DNA of 64,000 nucleotides, taken from NCBI GenBank assembly GCA_002699145.1, contig PABK01000008.1:93465-157464 (forward strand). The letters run 5' to 3'. Source of the stretch: Halioglobus sp. (lineage in GTDB: Bacteria; Pseudomonadota; Gammaproteobacteria; Pseudomonadales; Halieaceae). Shown here one piece after another: positions 1-8,760 of the stretch (within the stretch, counting starts at the first letter, position 1; each line of letters begins with the position of its first letter). A model generated the notes under the pieces. The model ran no database searches. It was not told where the DNA came from and saw only the letters and a list, made by a program, of their open reading frames with translations. The translations under genes were made by a program, and so were the position numbers.

Positions 1-228
1 CACCATGCAATACACACTGCTTGCCGGCCCCGCGCCGCCAGTGCCGCAATCACGGGTCTGCCCCGAACCGGCCTGGCAACGCCCTGCGGCGCTCGCCGCG
101 AGTTGCAGGGCGCGACGTCGTGCGCCTGTCACAACAACGTCCTATTCTCAGTTTTCCACCCAGCCCGGCGCGGGATCGGCACATGCTCCCGGCCGCCAGG
201 CCACGCTAGCGTTGCAGAGGAACTTGCC

Positions 229-2631
229 ATGAAACGGGTGTCAATGACTGCCAGAAGAATAATCCCGGCCCTGTCGCTGGTCGCACTGTCGATCACCGCC
301 TCACCGGGCGCATTCGCCGCGAAGGACAATCGCGTCAAAGCGCCCGTACCGAGCTTCGAGGACCGGGAAGTACTGCCGATCAAGGCACCAAGACTGGCGC
401 CGATCACCACCGTGGACGCGCGCGACGTGCAGCCGCCGTCCGTGTTCGAGGTCAAAGCGCCACGCGAGGCGCCCAACGTGGTCATCATCCTGGTCGACGA
501 CCTGGGGTTTGCCGGCACCAGCCACTTTGGCGGGCCGGTGCAGACCCCGACCTTTGACCAGCTCGCCAACGAGGGGCTGGCCTATAACGAGTTCCACTCG
601 ACGGCGCTGTGCTCGCCCACCCGGCAGGCGCTGAAAACCGGCCGCAACCACCACTCCGCGGCGATGGGCAAGATTACCGAGGTGGCCACCTCCTTCCCCG
701 GCTATACCGGCATGTTGCCCGACGACGTGGCGTCCATCGGCAAGATGCTGAACTACAACGGTTTCAGCACCGCCGCATTCGGCAAGTGGCACGAGACCGC
801 CGTGTGGGAAATCAGCCCCTCCGGTCCCATGGATCGCTGGCCCAATCACCAGGGGTTTGACGAGTTCTACGGTTTTCTCGGCGGCGAGACCAACCAGTGG
901 ACCCCCACGATCTATCACAACCAGAACAGGGTGGAGACACCGGACGACCCCGAGTATCACTTCCTCTCCGACATGACCACGCGCGCGATCAACTGGATGG
1001 AGTTCCAGCAGGCGCTGACGCCCGACAAGCCCTTCTTCGTCTACTTTGCCCCCGGCGCCGTGCACGCACCGCACCACGTGCCGCAATCCTACATCGACAA
1101 GCAGAAGGGCCGCTTCGACGCCGGCTGGGACGCGATCAGGGAAGATATCTACCAGCGCCAGCTGCAGCAGGGCGTTATTCCTGCGGGCACGCAGCTCGCC
1201 AGCAAGCCGGACTGGATCAAGGACTGGAAAGATCTGAGCGCGAACGAGAAAAAGCTGTTCGCCCGCCAGGCAGAAGTCTTTGCCGCCTATGTCGATATGA
1301 CCGACACCGAGATCGGCCGCCTGGTCGAGGCCATCGATGACATGGGCGAGCTGGACAACACGCTGATCTTCTATATCGCCGGTGACAACGGCACCAGCGC
1401 AGAGGGCGTCGCCAACGGCCTGTACAACGAGATGACCTATTTCAACGCCGAGCCCAGGGGCTCCGACGTCGACTTCATGCTGCAGTTCTACGACAAGTGG
1501 GGCGGCCCCGAAACCTACCCGCACATGGCCGCTGGCTGGGCCGTGGCATTCGATTCACCCTTCCAGTGGACCAAGCAGGTGGCCTCTGATTACGGCGGCA
1601 CGCGGCAGGGCCTGGCCGTACACTGGCCGAACGGCATCGAGTCCAGCGGCGAACTGCGCACACAGTGGCACCACGTGATCGACGTGGTGCCGACCATCCT
1701 CGAGGCGGCGCAACTGCCGCAGCCGAAGGTGGTGGACGGCGCACCGCAACGGCCGATCGAGGGCGTGAGCATGCTGTACAGCTTCGACGACGCGAAGGCG
1801 GCAGACCGTCACACCATCCAGTACTTCGAGATGTTCGGCAATCGCGCGCTGTACCACGACGGCTGGTATGCGCGCGCCATCCACTCGGCGCCCTGGGACG
1901 GCGCGCCGACCAGGCGCATCGCCGAGGACACCTGGGAGTTATTCCACACCGATGAAGACTTCAGCCTGTCCACGGACCTGGCCGACAAGCATCCCGAGAA
2001 GCTGGCGCAGCTGCAGAGCCTGTTCCTGGCGGAGGCGATGAAATACAACGTGCTGCCGATGGATGACCGCAAGATTGAGTTGACCAATCCGCAGGTTGCG
2101 GGCCGGCCCGACCTGATGTTCGGCCGCACCTCGCTGACCCTGCACGAGGGTATGTACGGGCTGCTGGAGAACGACTTCATCAACATCAAGAATACCTCGT
2201 TCACGGTGGAAGCGGACATCGAGACCGACGGCAGTACCGCCAACGGTGTCATCGTCGCCCAGGGCGGCCGCTTTGGCGGCTGGAGCCTGTATCTCAAGGA
2301 CGGCATACCGACCTTCATCTACAACTACCTCGGCCTGGAGAGCACCACGGTCAGCGGCGGTTCGGCGCTGCCCGAGGGCGCTGCCACGGTGACCATGGCG
2401 TTCGACTACGCCGGTGGCGGTCGCGGCAAGGGCGGCAAGGTCACCCTGTCGGTCAATGGCATAAAAGTCGGCAGTGGCAAGGTGCCGCGCACCCAGCCGA
2501 ATATCTTTTCCGCGGATGAAACCGCCGGGGTGGGCGTCGACATGGAGACTCCGGTCTCGACCGACTATACCCTCGCCAGCAGCAAGTTCACCGGCAAGAT
2601 CAGGCAGGTGACGGTCTCGACCGACACCTGA
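229..2631 (+). CDS. Secreted Cys-type arylsulfatase with C-terminal LamG-like domain
   Basis: This is a type I sulfatase that hydrolyses sulfate esters, 800 residues long. The start at 229 is preferred over upstream in-frame codons because it follows an AGAGG ribosome site and begins a clean signal peptide (MKRVS... ending near AFAA), so the enzyme is exported. The metal-binding pair D90-D91 lies in the family motif ILVDDLGF. The formylglycine precursor is C128 in CSPTR, which would need a maturase encoded elsewhere. The catalytic domain runs to about residue 620. The last ~160 residues form a beta-rich module resembling LamG/concanavalin domains and may bind glycan. The substrate is not predictable. 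It is a single gene followed by its own terminator. Confidence 0.92.
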   Translation: MKRVSMTARRIIPALSLVALSITASPGAFAAKDNRVKAPVPSFEDREVLPIKAPRLAPITTVDARDVQPPSVFEVKAPREAPNVVIILVDDLGFAGTSHFGGPVQTPTFDQLANEGLAYNEFHSTALCSPTRQALKTGRNHHSAAMGKITEVATSFPGYTGMLPDDVASIGKMLNYNGFSTAAFGKWHETAVWEISPSGPMDRWPNHQGFDEFYGFLGGETNQWTPTIYHNQNRVETPDDPEYHFLSDMTTRAINWMEFQQALTPDKPFFVYFAPGAVHAPHHVPQSYIDKQKGRFDAGWDAIREDIYQRQLQQGVIPAGTQLASKPDWIKDWKDLSANEKKLFARQAEVFAAYVDMTDTEIGRLVEAIDDMGELDNTLIFYIAGDNGTSAEGVANGLYNEMTYFNAEPRGSDVDFMLQFYDKWGGPETYPHMAAGWAVAFDSPFQWTKQVASDYGGTRQGLAVHWPNGIESSGELRTQWHHVIDVVPTILEAAQLPQPKVVDGAPQRPIEGVSMLYSFDDAKAADRHTIQYFEMFGNRALYHDGWYARAIHSAPWDGAPTRRIAEDTWELFHTDEDFSLSTDLADKHPEKLAQLQSLFLAEAMKYNVLPMDDRKIELTNPQVAGRPDLMFGRTSLTLHEGMYGLLENDFINIKNTSFTVEADIETDGSTANGVIVAQGGRFGGWSLYLKDGIPTFIYNYLGLESTTVSGGSALPEGAATVTMAFDYAGGGRGKGGKVTLSVNGIKVGSGKVPRTQPNIFSADETAGVGVDMETPVSTDYTLASSKFTGKIRQVTVSTDT

Positions 2632-2655
2632 TCGGGCGCGGGCCACTCTGCGGGG

Positions 2656-2684
2656 CGGCTGTCTGGCGACAGCCGTCCTTTTTT
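2656..2684 (+). terminator. Rho-independent terminator after the sulfatase gene
   Basis: An 8-bp GC-rich stem, CGGCTGTC paired with GACAGCCG around a TGGC loop, is followed by six T residues. It lies 25 bases after the sulfatase stop and marks the sulfatase as a single-gene transcript. Confidence 0.85.
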
Positions 2685-2791
2685 CTGCGCGCGAACCTGC
2701 CCGCCTGCGTAATGGCCCACCCCGCGCGACAAGCCCTGCACGGGCTTGCTATGATCTGAACGTGTATGCGGCCATAACCAACAGGGACATC

Positions 2792-4165
2792 GTGCGGGCA
2801 CTACTTATCGCTTACCTGGCGCTGGCGACCTGCTGGATCTTGCCGATTCACGCGGCAGAGACGAAACAGATTGCGCCCGCCGATAATCCGCCAGCGTCCG
2901 CGGAGGACACGAGCGAGGCCCCGGTCGCCGGACCCGCCCTGCCCCGCGCCCGCAGCATCGACCTGGACAAACCCGTCGAGGACGAAAACCTGGCCGAGCC
3001 CCAGGTCGAGGATGCGCAGGCGCCGGCAAGCACAACCGTGGAGGAGGACGCGCCGCCGCTGGTCATGCTGGGCACCGAGGTTCCGCCGCTCACCTCCACC
3101 CGCCTGTCCTGGTCACCGGACCAGTCCTTCGAGGGCCTGGCCAGCCCGACACCGGTGCTGGTGATCAACGGCGCTCGCCCCGGGCCGACCCTGTGCCTGA
3201 CCGCGGCGATCCACGGCGATGAACTCAACGGCATCGAGATCGTGCGCCGCGTGCTCTACGACATCGAGCCCGAAGAACTCAGCGGCGCGGTGATCGGCGT
3301 GCCCATTGTCAACCTGCAGGGTTTCCAGCGGCGCTCGCGCTACCTCACCGACCGGCGCGACCTCAACCGCCACTTTCCCGGCTCGCCCGCCGGCAGTTCC
3401 GCAGCGCGGATCGCGTACTCTTTCTTCCACGAGGTGATCGAGCACTGCTCCGCCCTGGTGGACATCCACACCGGTTCGTTCGACCGCACCAACCTGCCGC
3501 AGCTGCGCGCGGACCTGTCGCAGGCCGAGGTCGTGAACCTGACCGAGGGCTTCGGCGCCACGGTTGTGTTGCACAGCACGGGCGCGTCCGGCACGCTGCG
3601 CCGCGCCGCCGTGGAACAAGGGATACCCGCGGTCACCCTCGAGGTGGGCGGGCCGATGCGGCTGCAACAGTCCGCGGTCAAACACAGCGTCAAGAGCCTG
3701 CAAACCTTGCTGGATCACCTGGACATGGTGAAAAGCTCGCGCATCTGGGGCGCGCCGGAACCGGTGTACTACCGCAGCCAGTGGCTGCGCGCCGATGTCG
3801 GCGGCATCCTGCTGAGCGAGGTCGAGTTGGGGGAAAAGGTCGACCAGGGCGACACCCTCGGCAGCGTCACCAACCCGATCACCAACGTGCGCACCGAGAT
3901 CATCAGCCCCATCGACGGCCGCGTGCTGGGCATGGCGCTGGACCAGGTCGTGCTGCCCGGTTTCGCGGCCTACCACATCGGCACCAGCGAAGAGGCGCAG
4001 AACATCACCGCGCTGGAGGCTGACGCGGGCGAAGCGCCGCCCCAGGACGAGAGCGAGGACGACGGTAGCTCCGGGATCGTCGACGGTGAAGAGGCGGATA
4101 CGCAGGACTCACGCGAGGATGCCGCCAGTGCGGCTCCCGAGGACGAGATCATGCAGTTCGACTGA
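2792..4165 (+). CDS. Exported succinylglutamate desuccinylase/aspartoacylase-family zinc hydrolase
   Basis: This is a member of the AstE/AspA branch of the M14 metallocarboxypeptidase superfamily, zinc enzymes that cleave N-acyl amino acid amide bonds. The zinc motif HGDE (in AAIHGDELNG), the later zinc-site histidine in DIHTG and the catalytic glutamate in TLEVGG are all visible. A hydrophobic N-terminus ending PIHAAE looks like a signal peptide. Characterised AstE and AspA are cytoplasmic, so a periplasmic role is inferred. A Pro/Ala/Glu-rich linker follows the signal and a long acidic tail ends the protein. The GTG at 2792 follows AGGGA closely; an in-frame GTG at 2762 adds ten residues but has no clear ribosome site. 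The substrate is unknown. Confidence 0.8.
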   Translation: MRALLIAYLALATCWILPIHAAETKQIAPADNPPASAEDTSEAPVAGPALPRARSIDLDKPVEDENLAEPQVEDAQAPASTTVEEDAPPLVMLGTEVPPLTSTRLSWSPDQSFEGLASPTPVLVINGARPGPTLCLTAAIHGDELNGIEIVRRVLYDIEPEELSGAVIGVPIVNLQGFQRRSRYLTDRRDLNRHFPGSPAGSSAARIAYSFFHEVIEHCSALVDIHTGSFDRTNLPQLRADLSQAEVVNLTEGFGATVVLHSTGASGTLRRAAVEQGIPAVTLEVGGPMRLQQSAVKHSVKSLQTLLDHLDMVKSSRIWGAPEPVYYRSQWLRADVGGILLSEVELGEKVDQGDTLGSVTNPITNVRTEIISPIDGRVLGMALDQVVLPGFAAYHIGTSEEAQNITALEADAGEAPPQDESEDDGSSGIVDGEEADTQDSREDAASAAPEDEIMQFD

Positions 4166-4181
4166 ACGCGCAGCGCTGCGC

Positions 4182-5366
4182 TCACTGGCGACTCTCGATA
4201 AGCTGTAACCAAGGCGTGAATAGTTGCAGCCGGGCGAGCACCAGTTTCACGCAGATCATCAGCGGCACCGCGATCAGTACCCCCGCCGCGCCCCACAGCC
4301 AGCCCCACAGCATCAGCCACAGCACCGTGAGCAGCGGATTGATGCGCATGCTGCGTCCCAGTACATAGGGCGTCACCAGGTTCGCCTCCACCGCGTTAAA
4401 GGCGAAGTACACCAGCGCCGGCAGCAGCGACGCCCAGGCGAAACCGGATTGCTCCAGCCCGGCGATTGCGATGACTGTCGCACCCAGCAGCGGACCGACG
4501 TAGGGCGCGAAGTTCAGCAATGCGACCATCACGCCCCACAGCAGCGGGTCTTCAAACCCCATAAACCACAGGGCCGTCGCGGTCAACGCGCCCAGCCCCG
4601 CATTGATCGTGCCCACCGTGAGCACGTAGCGCGACAGCTCGCGCTGGGTGTCCTGACCCAACGCGCCGGCCGCTTCCTTGTCCTGAATCTGCGGAAATAC
4701 CTCGATGACCGTGCGGTAGACCCCCGGCCCGTAGACCAGCAGGAACAACACCAGCAGGATGACCGCCAGGCACTGCGCGAGGAACACCGGCGTTGCCGCG
4801 AGCACGTCCATGAACAATGCCAGGCCGCCGAGCATGATCTGGTTGGAAATATCCTGCCTGGAGCCCCCCGCACCCTGCCCCGGCGCCGCTGGCGCCTGCG
4901 CGTCCTGCCCGGGCTCGTCGTCGAACCAGGCGAAAAAACGCTCCAGAGCGGACGCCTCTTCCGCGGGCGGCGCCGGCTGCTCCGTGACCTGTGGTGCGAA
5001 CGCCTCGGTAATACTGTCCAGTTGCTCATGGAGCTTCCCTGTCAGCTCCGGTACGCGTTCCAGCCAGCGCTGCGCCGGCCCCGCCAGTTCGGCCCCCAGC
5101 AAGGTGAACGGCACACCAATGCATAGCAGCAGGAGCACCCCGGCGACCACCCGTGGCACGTAGAGCCGGTTGAGGAAGTTGACCACGGGGTAAAGGGCCA
5201 GCGCCAGCAACAACGCGACCACCATCGGGATCACCAACGGCGCGGCGAAATGCAGTGTGTAGAGTACGGCAAGCCCCAGCAGCACAGCCAGCAGCGGTCC
5301 GCTGCGCGGGCGCGTGCCCGCCGGATGCTGGTCTGGTCGTTCGGTGGACTGCTTGGTGGCGGACAC
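4182..5366 (-). CDS. AI-2E family transporter (PerM/TqsA-like membrane protein)
   Basis: A 394-residue polytopic inner-membrane protein of the AI-2E transporter family, whose members include exporters of autoinducer-2 and Na+/H+ antiporters. The N-terminus has two close hydrophobic helices (LLAVLLGLAVLYTLHF, then IPMVVALLLALAL). A soluble, low-complexity acidic stretch with many Ala/Pro/Gln lies at about residues 115-170. The C-terminal half has the usual cluster of helices, with motifs such as NFAPYVGPLLGA and AVEANLVTPYVLG that are characteristic of the family. It is convergent with the AstE-like gene, 16 bases away, and follows the yqjDEK-like trio on the same strand after a 54-base gap. 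The transported substrate cannot be deduced. Confidence 0.85.
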   Translation of the reverse strand: MSATKQSTERPDQHPAGTRPRSGPLLAVLLGLAVLYTLHFAAPLVIPMVVALLLALALYPVVNFLNRLYVPRVVAGVLLLLCIGVPFTLLGAELAGPAQRWLERVPELTGKLHEQLDSITEAFAPQVTEQPAPPAEEASALERFFAWFDDEPGQDAQAPAAPGQGAGGSRQDISNQIMLGGLALFMDVLAATPVFLAQCLAVILLVLFLLVYGPGVYRTVIEVFPQIQDKEAAGALGQDTQRELSRYVLTVGTINAGLGALTATALWFMGFEDPLLWGVMVALLNFAPYVGPLLGATVIAIAGLEQSGFAWASLLPALVYFAFNAVEANLVTPYVLGRSMRINPLLTVLWLMLWGWLWGAAGVLIAVPLMICVKLVLARLQLFTPWLQLIESRQ

Positions 5367-5420
5367 GATCGTTCCTCGGGTGGTTGGCGGAGCGGCGCCC
5401 TCGACGCCGGCATGGCAAGA

Positions 5421-5672
5421 CTAGTCGCCGGGCCCGGCCTGACCGGCGGACAGCAACAACGCCGACGCCATGCGGTACAGGGGCAGGTGCGGCAAACCCG
5501 TGGCGCGACCCAGCAGGAATCCGCCAACGGCGGCGCCACCGAGCAGCCAGCAAGGGTTCACACGCGACAGTTGCGCGTGCAGTGCAGACTGCGCGTGCGC
5601 CATCTCCCCCTGTAACGCCTGCAAACGTTGCCGCCGCGTCCGGACCTGGACGACAAGCGCATCACGTCGCAT
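5421..5672 (-). CDS. YqjK-like small membrane protein
   Basis: An 83-residue protein with a charged, coiled-coil-prone N-terminus (about residues 1-38) and a glycine/alanine-rich membrane segment (WLLGGAAVGGFLLG). The start is the ATG two bases after the stop of the upstream holin-family gene, so the two are translated together. Position, size and topology match yqjK, third gene of the E. coli yqjD-yqjE-yqjK operon. Primary sequence similarity is weak by eye, so the assignment rests mainly on synteny and architecture. Confidence 0.6.
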   Translation of the reverse strand: MRRDALVVQVRTRRQRLQALQGEMAHAQSALHAQLSRVNPCWLLGGAAVGGFLLGRATGLPHLPLYRMASALLLSAGQAGPGD

Positions 5673-5674
5673 GG

Positions 5675-6103
5675 CTACGCACCCTGCCGCAACATACCCA
5701 GGAGCGCGGCTAGCTGCTCCCGGGTGTGCGGCATTGACAGGTAGCGCCGGTAGCGGCACCAGGCGCTGCGCGCGGCGCCGAGCGCCAGTAACTGGCACAG
5801 CAGGAAGGCCGCGATCGCCGGCACCGGGCTACCCAGGTACTGGTACGCCAGCGCGGCGACGAGGCCGGCCAACGCAAGCCAGGCAAGCGCGGCAAGCAAC
5901 AGGGCGGCGATGAACAACAGCGCCATGCGCAGGGCGCTGTCCGCCGCCAGGCGCAGTTCGGCGCCGGCGAGGTGGGACAATTCGCGCACCGTGGCGAGCG
6001 CCAGCGACAACACGGCGCTGGCGGCCCCGTCGCCGGGATGGTCGTCACGCTGCGGCGCGGGCCGGCTCGCCTCCTGCGGCCGCGGTTCACCTCGCTGGTC
6101 CAT
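5675..6103 (-). CDS. Phage holin-family / YqjE-like inner-membrane protein
   Basis: A 142-residue protein of the Actinobacteriophage-holin-like family (Phage_holin_3_6), the family of E. coli YqjE. Two adjacent hydrophobic helices cover about residues 60-105, preceded by an amphipathic segment (SLALATVRELSHLAGAELRLA) typical of the family. Its ATG overlaps the stop of the yqjD-like gene by one base, and the yqjK-like gene starts two bases after its stop, so the three form one operon. Despite the family name there are no phage genes nearby; YqjE-type proteins are ordinary envelope proteins of unknown molecular role. Confidence 0.75.
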   Translation of the reverse strand: MDQRGEPRPQEASRPAPQRDDHPGDGAASAVLSLALATVRELSHLAGAELRLAADSALRMALLFIAALLLAALAWLALAGLVAALAYQYLGSPVPAIAAFLLCQLLALGAARSAWCRYRRYLSMPHTREQLAALLGMLRQGA

Positions 6104-6417
6104 CAGCGCGACACCAGGCGGGCCAGCACAAAGCCCGCCAGCGCCGCGAATCCCAGGGACCGCAGCGGTTGGTCCTGCACAGCGCGTTGCAATCGATCAT
6201 CGAGTTCGCCCAGTTGCCGTCGCCCGGCGTCCACCCGCGCCTCCGCCTCGTCGGCGATATCCAGCCCGGCCGCCTCCACGGCCTGGCGAAAGTGGTCGCG
6301 CGCCTCGACCAGTTTGTCCAGCGCGGCACTCACGGATTCGCGCGCCGCGTCCATTTCATCCCGTCGCTGGCCGCTGCCGTCCTGTGCGGCGCCATCCACC
6401 CTGGCTGTTCCTGACAT
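6103..6417 (-). CDS. YqjD/ElaB-like (DUF883) membrane-anchored protein
   Basis: A 104-residue protein of the ElaB/YgaM/YqjD type: a soluble alpha-helical region rich in Ala, Glu, Arg and Asp, then a C-terminal membrane anchor (PLRSLGFAALAGFVLARL) ending in the positively charged SR. In E. coli such proteins bind ribosomes through the soluble part and localise stationary-phase ribosomes to the membrane. The ATG at 6417 is chosen because the region upstream of it (to 6495) does not resemble the family. It is the first gene of the yqjDEK-like operon. Confidence 0.7.
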   Translation of the reverse strand: MSGTARVDGAAQDGSGQRRDEMDAARESVSAALDKLVEARDHFRQAVEAAGLDIADEAEARVDAGRRQLGELDDRLQRAVQDQPLRSLGFAALAGFVLARLVSR

Positions 6418-6596
6418 CGTATGCCTCCCGTCTCCGTAGTGGGCGAGCGCGGGGCCGTCGGTCGGCTCACCGCGCCACTGCCTGACCGGGGTCATGCCAG
6501 AAGCGTGCCATCATCGTGGAAAGGAGTCGGAAGAGCGTAGTTGGGGGACGGCAGGGACGGCGGGGACGACGGGGGCGCGCAGCCTGCCGGCTGACG

Positions 6597-6629
6597 GTAA
6601 ATTTGTCCGCAGCTCGCGGAAAAATTTAC
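6597..6629. repeat. Intergenic 14-bp-arm palindrome
   Basis: The left arm GTAAATTTGTCCGC (6597-6610) and the right arm GCGGAAAAATTTAC (6616-6629) are complementary at 13 of 14 positions around the loop AGCTC. It sits in a 283-base gap (6418-6700) between the octaheme cytochrome gene and the yqjD-like gene. A degenerate run of GGGACGGC-type units lies just before it (about 6544-6575). The form resembles a REP/BIME-type extragenic palindrome; only one copy is seen in this window. It lies 3' of the octaheme gene and could also protect or end that transcript, but it lacks a U-run. Confidence 0.6.
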
Positions 6630-6700
6630 AAGCGCTTGCGCCTGGCTTGCCCGCGAACTACCCCGGGCCGCGCAGCGCGCCTGCCCGGTTGCGCCGGGCT

Positions 6701-8014
6701 CTAGTCGATGCGACCCGACTCCATGCGCCGCGCGTGGATCTGTTCCAGCTTGTACAGGTCCTGCTGCAATTCGAAGAAGCCGTGCCAGTGCGCGTAGTCG
6801 GCGGCGCCCATCATGGCGCCCTGGCGCGCCCGCCTGCCCTCGTGATGCCACAGGTAGTAGTAGGTGATCTGGAATTCGTCATCCCAGGGGTTGTCCTTGA
6901 GCAGGTCGCGCGCGCGCAATTCCTCGAGCATGTCCGTGGCGGGACGGTAATAGGCCTCGTTGTAGAGTTTCACTGCCTTGTCGCCCTGGGCGAAGAAGCC
7001 TTCGGTGTGCGTGCGCGAGTGACAATTGCCGCAAACCTGCTTCATTTTCTCGCGGCCGGCAGGCCCGTCACCGAGCAGCGGACTGAGCACGTCATCGGAG
7101 CCGCGCACCTTCGACTCGGGCGCCCACAGGTTCCAGTACAACCGCTCGCTGACGTTGTGCGTCACCGACAGGTCGCCGATACCGCTCATGTGGCAGGTGG
7201 CGCAGGTCGGGCCGCGGTAGTCGCCCGGTTCCCAGGCGTCCGGGGCGGTATCCCAGGTCCAGTCGTCGCCCTGGGTGTTGTACACATGCCCGTGCTTGCT
7301 GTTGTTGAAAATCTCGATATTCGGGTGGTCCGGACCGAGGTGGCAGGAGGCGCAGGCGTTGGGGCGGCGCGCCTCGGCGATATCGAACAGGTGCCGGCTG
7401 TGGCAGGCGGTGCAACTGCCGGTGGCGCCGTCGGGGTAGATGTTGCCCATGCCGTTGTTGGGCCAGGTCTCCGGGGTTGGCCGGTTGTTCTCATCGAGTT
7501 CGATTTTCGTGCCGTGGCACTGCATACAGCCGGTTTCATTGGGGGCGCCGCCAAACTCGGGATGCTCGCGGCCCTCGTGCACCTGGGTCAGGGCGTGCAG
7601 GCTGTCCTTGGGAATGATCTGCCGGTAGGCGCGGAAGTGGCCGCTGGCGTCGAACTGCGCCTTCGCATCCACGTGACAACGCCCGCACACCGCCGGCGAC
7701 ACCAACGCGGAGACAAACACCGGCGTGTCTTCCACGTTGGCGTGGCGCGCGGCCATCGGGGAATCCTCAGCCACGCGGTGACAGTCGATACAGGAGACGC
7801 CGGCGTGGGCGTGGCGGCTCTGTTTCCAGTCCGCCACCTGCCCTGGGGTGGTCTCGCGGTGACAGCGGATGCAGGCCTTGCCCTCCTCGCTCATGTGACG
7901 GTCCACCTGCAGGGTTTTCACGTTCGCCAGGCTGCCCATACTGGTGTCGGCCAGCACGGGCAGGCAGGCCAGCGCGGCCAGCAGGAGCAAGACAATGCGA
8001 CAGACTGACATCAC
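6701..8014 (-). CDS. Octaheme hydroxylamine oxidoreductase-like cytochrome c
   Basis: A 437-residue periplasmic multiheme cytochrome with a signal peptide ending near VLA at 20-22. Eight CxxCH motifs start at residues 48, 75, 110, 163, 201, 221, 271 and 328. After the last motif comes the HAO-family signature WHHEGRRARQGAMMG (about 390-404) followed by ADYAHWHGFFEL. This identifies the HAO branch of octaheme cytochromes, whose members oxidise hydroxylamine or hydrazine, or run reductively (nitrite or hydroxylamine reduction). A Tyr cross-link to heme P460 defines the oxidative enzymes. A YYY run at 385-387 is nearby, but an alignment is needed to tell whether the key Tyr is present. Its start overlaps the stop of the NapC-type gene by 4 bases, a pairing seen for the reductive epsilon-proteobacterial type. 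Confidence 0.88.
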   Translation of the reverse strand: MMSVCRIVLLLLAALACLPVLADTSMGSLANVKTLQVDRHMSEEGKACIRCHRETTPGQVADWKQSRHAHAGVSCIDCHRVAEDSPMAARHANVEDTPVFVSALVSPAVCGRCHVDAKAQFDASGHFRAYRQIIPKDSLHALTQVHEGREHPEFGGAPNETGCMQCHGTKIELDENNRPTPETWPNNGMGNIYPDGATGSCTACHSRHLFDIAEARRPNACASCHLGPDHPNIEIFNNSKHGHVYNTQGDDWTWDTAPDAWEPGDYRGPTCATCHMSGIGDLSVTHNVSERLYWNLWAPESKVRGSDDVLSPLLGDGPAGREKMKQVCGNCHSRTHTEGFFAQGDKAVKLYNEAYYRPATDMLEELRARDLLKDNPWDDEFQITYYYLWHHEGRRARQGAMMGAADYAHWHGFFELQQDLYKLEQIHARRMESGRID

Positions 8015-8580
8015 GGAGCCTCCGTTGCTTCGGGCTTCATCCAGCCGTGCTCTTCCAGGTGAAAGCCGAGCCGGGCGTGGCCGGCATCATCGTGGCACTC
8101 GACACAACTGTAATCATCCGGGTCGTCGAAATAGCGCCGGTGCGAACGAAAGGCGCGCCGGTTGCTCTCGGTGGCCTCGCGCAGGTACTTGTGACACTCC
8201 AGACAGCCCGAATCGTAGACAAATTCTGTGCGCCGCTCGCGGATGGCGTGCCAGTCGATCTCGTGCGGCTCCTTGAGCAGTTCCATGGTCGGGTCGACGA
8301 TGCCGTGCTTCGCCTTGATGAGAAAATAGTGAAAGGCGTTGTCGTGGGGCAGGTGACAATCGTTGCAGGCGGCGCGAAACCCCACCTCGTTGTTGCCGCC
8401 GTGGGGCGATTCGCGGTAGGCCGCGGCGATCGGCGCGTAGGCGTGACAACTGGTGCAGAACTCGTAGTCGGAGGTGGCGTGAAACGCGGTGTCCAGGGCC
8501 GCCCAACTGAGTACGGCGATACCACCCAGCGCGGCGAGACCGATAACTGTCATGACCAGGCGATTGCGCAACAGTTTCAT
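8011..8580 (-). CDS. NapC/NirT-family membrane-anchored tetraheme cytochrome c
   Basis: A 189-residue quinol dehydrogenase of the NapC/NirT/NrfH type. A single N-terminal membrane anchor (about 9-29) is followed by four CxxCH motifs starting at residues 42, 72, 126 and 159. Family members take electrons from menaquinol or ubiquinol and pass them to a periplasmic partner. The partner here is very likely the octaheme protein, whose start overlaps this stop by 4 bases. By analogy with CymA, it could also feed the decaheme conduit encoded divergently at 9.9-15.4 kb. No cd1 or NrfA-type reductase is present in the window. Confidence 0.88.
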   Translation of the reverse strand: MKLLRNRLVMTVIGLAALGGIAVLSWAALDTAFHATSDYEFCTSCHAYAPIAAAYRESPHGGNNEVGFRAACNDCHLPHDNAFHYFLIKAKHGIVDPTMELLKEPHEIDWHAIRERRTEFVYDSGCLECHKYLREATESNRRAFRSHRRYFDDPDDYSCVECHDDAGHARLGFHLEEHGWMKPEATEAP

Positions 8581-8760
8581 CTTCAGGCATCCTTGTCGAG
8601 CGTATGGCGGCGCGAAAATTTCGGTGGGACGCTATGACCCCACAAAGATTACGGCTAGAATATCTCAGCGGTGTGACAGCGCGCAATAGCGCAATCGCGC
8701 GTCGACGACCGGCACGGACCGCTCGGCACGCCGCCGGGCACGGGGTGGGTAGATAACAAC

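Noticed and set aside
103..228. Upstream extension of the sulfatase frame
   Set aside because: The added 42 residues have no signal character; the ATG at 229 has a ribosome site and starts a signal peptide.
5675..6103. Prophage remnant because of a holin-family gene
   Set aside because: The gene fits the yqjD-yqjE-yqjK chromosomal operon and no other phage genes are nearby.
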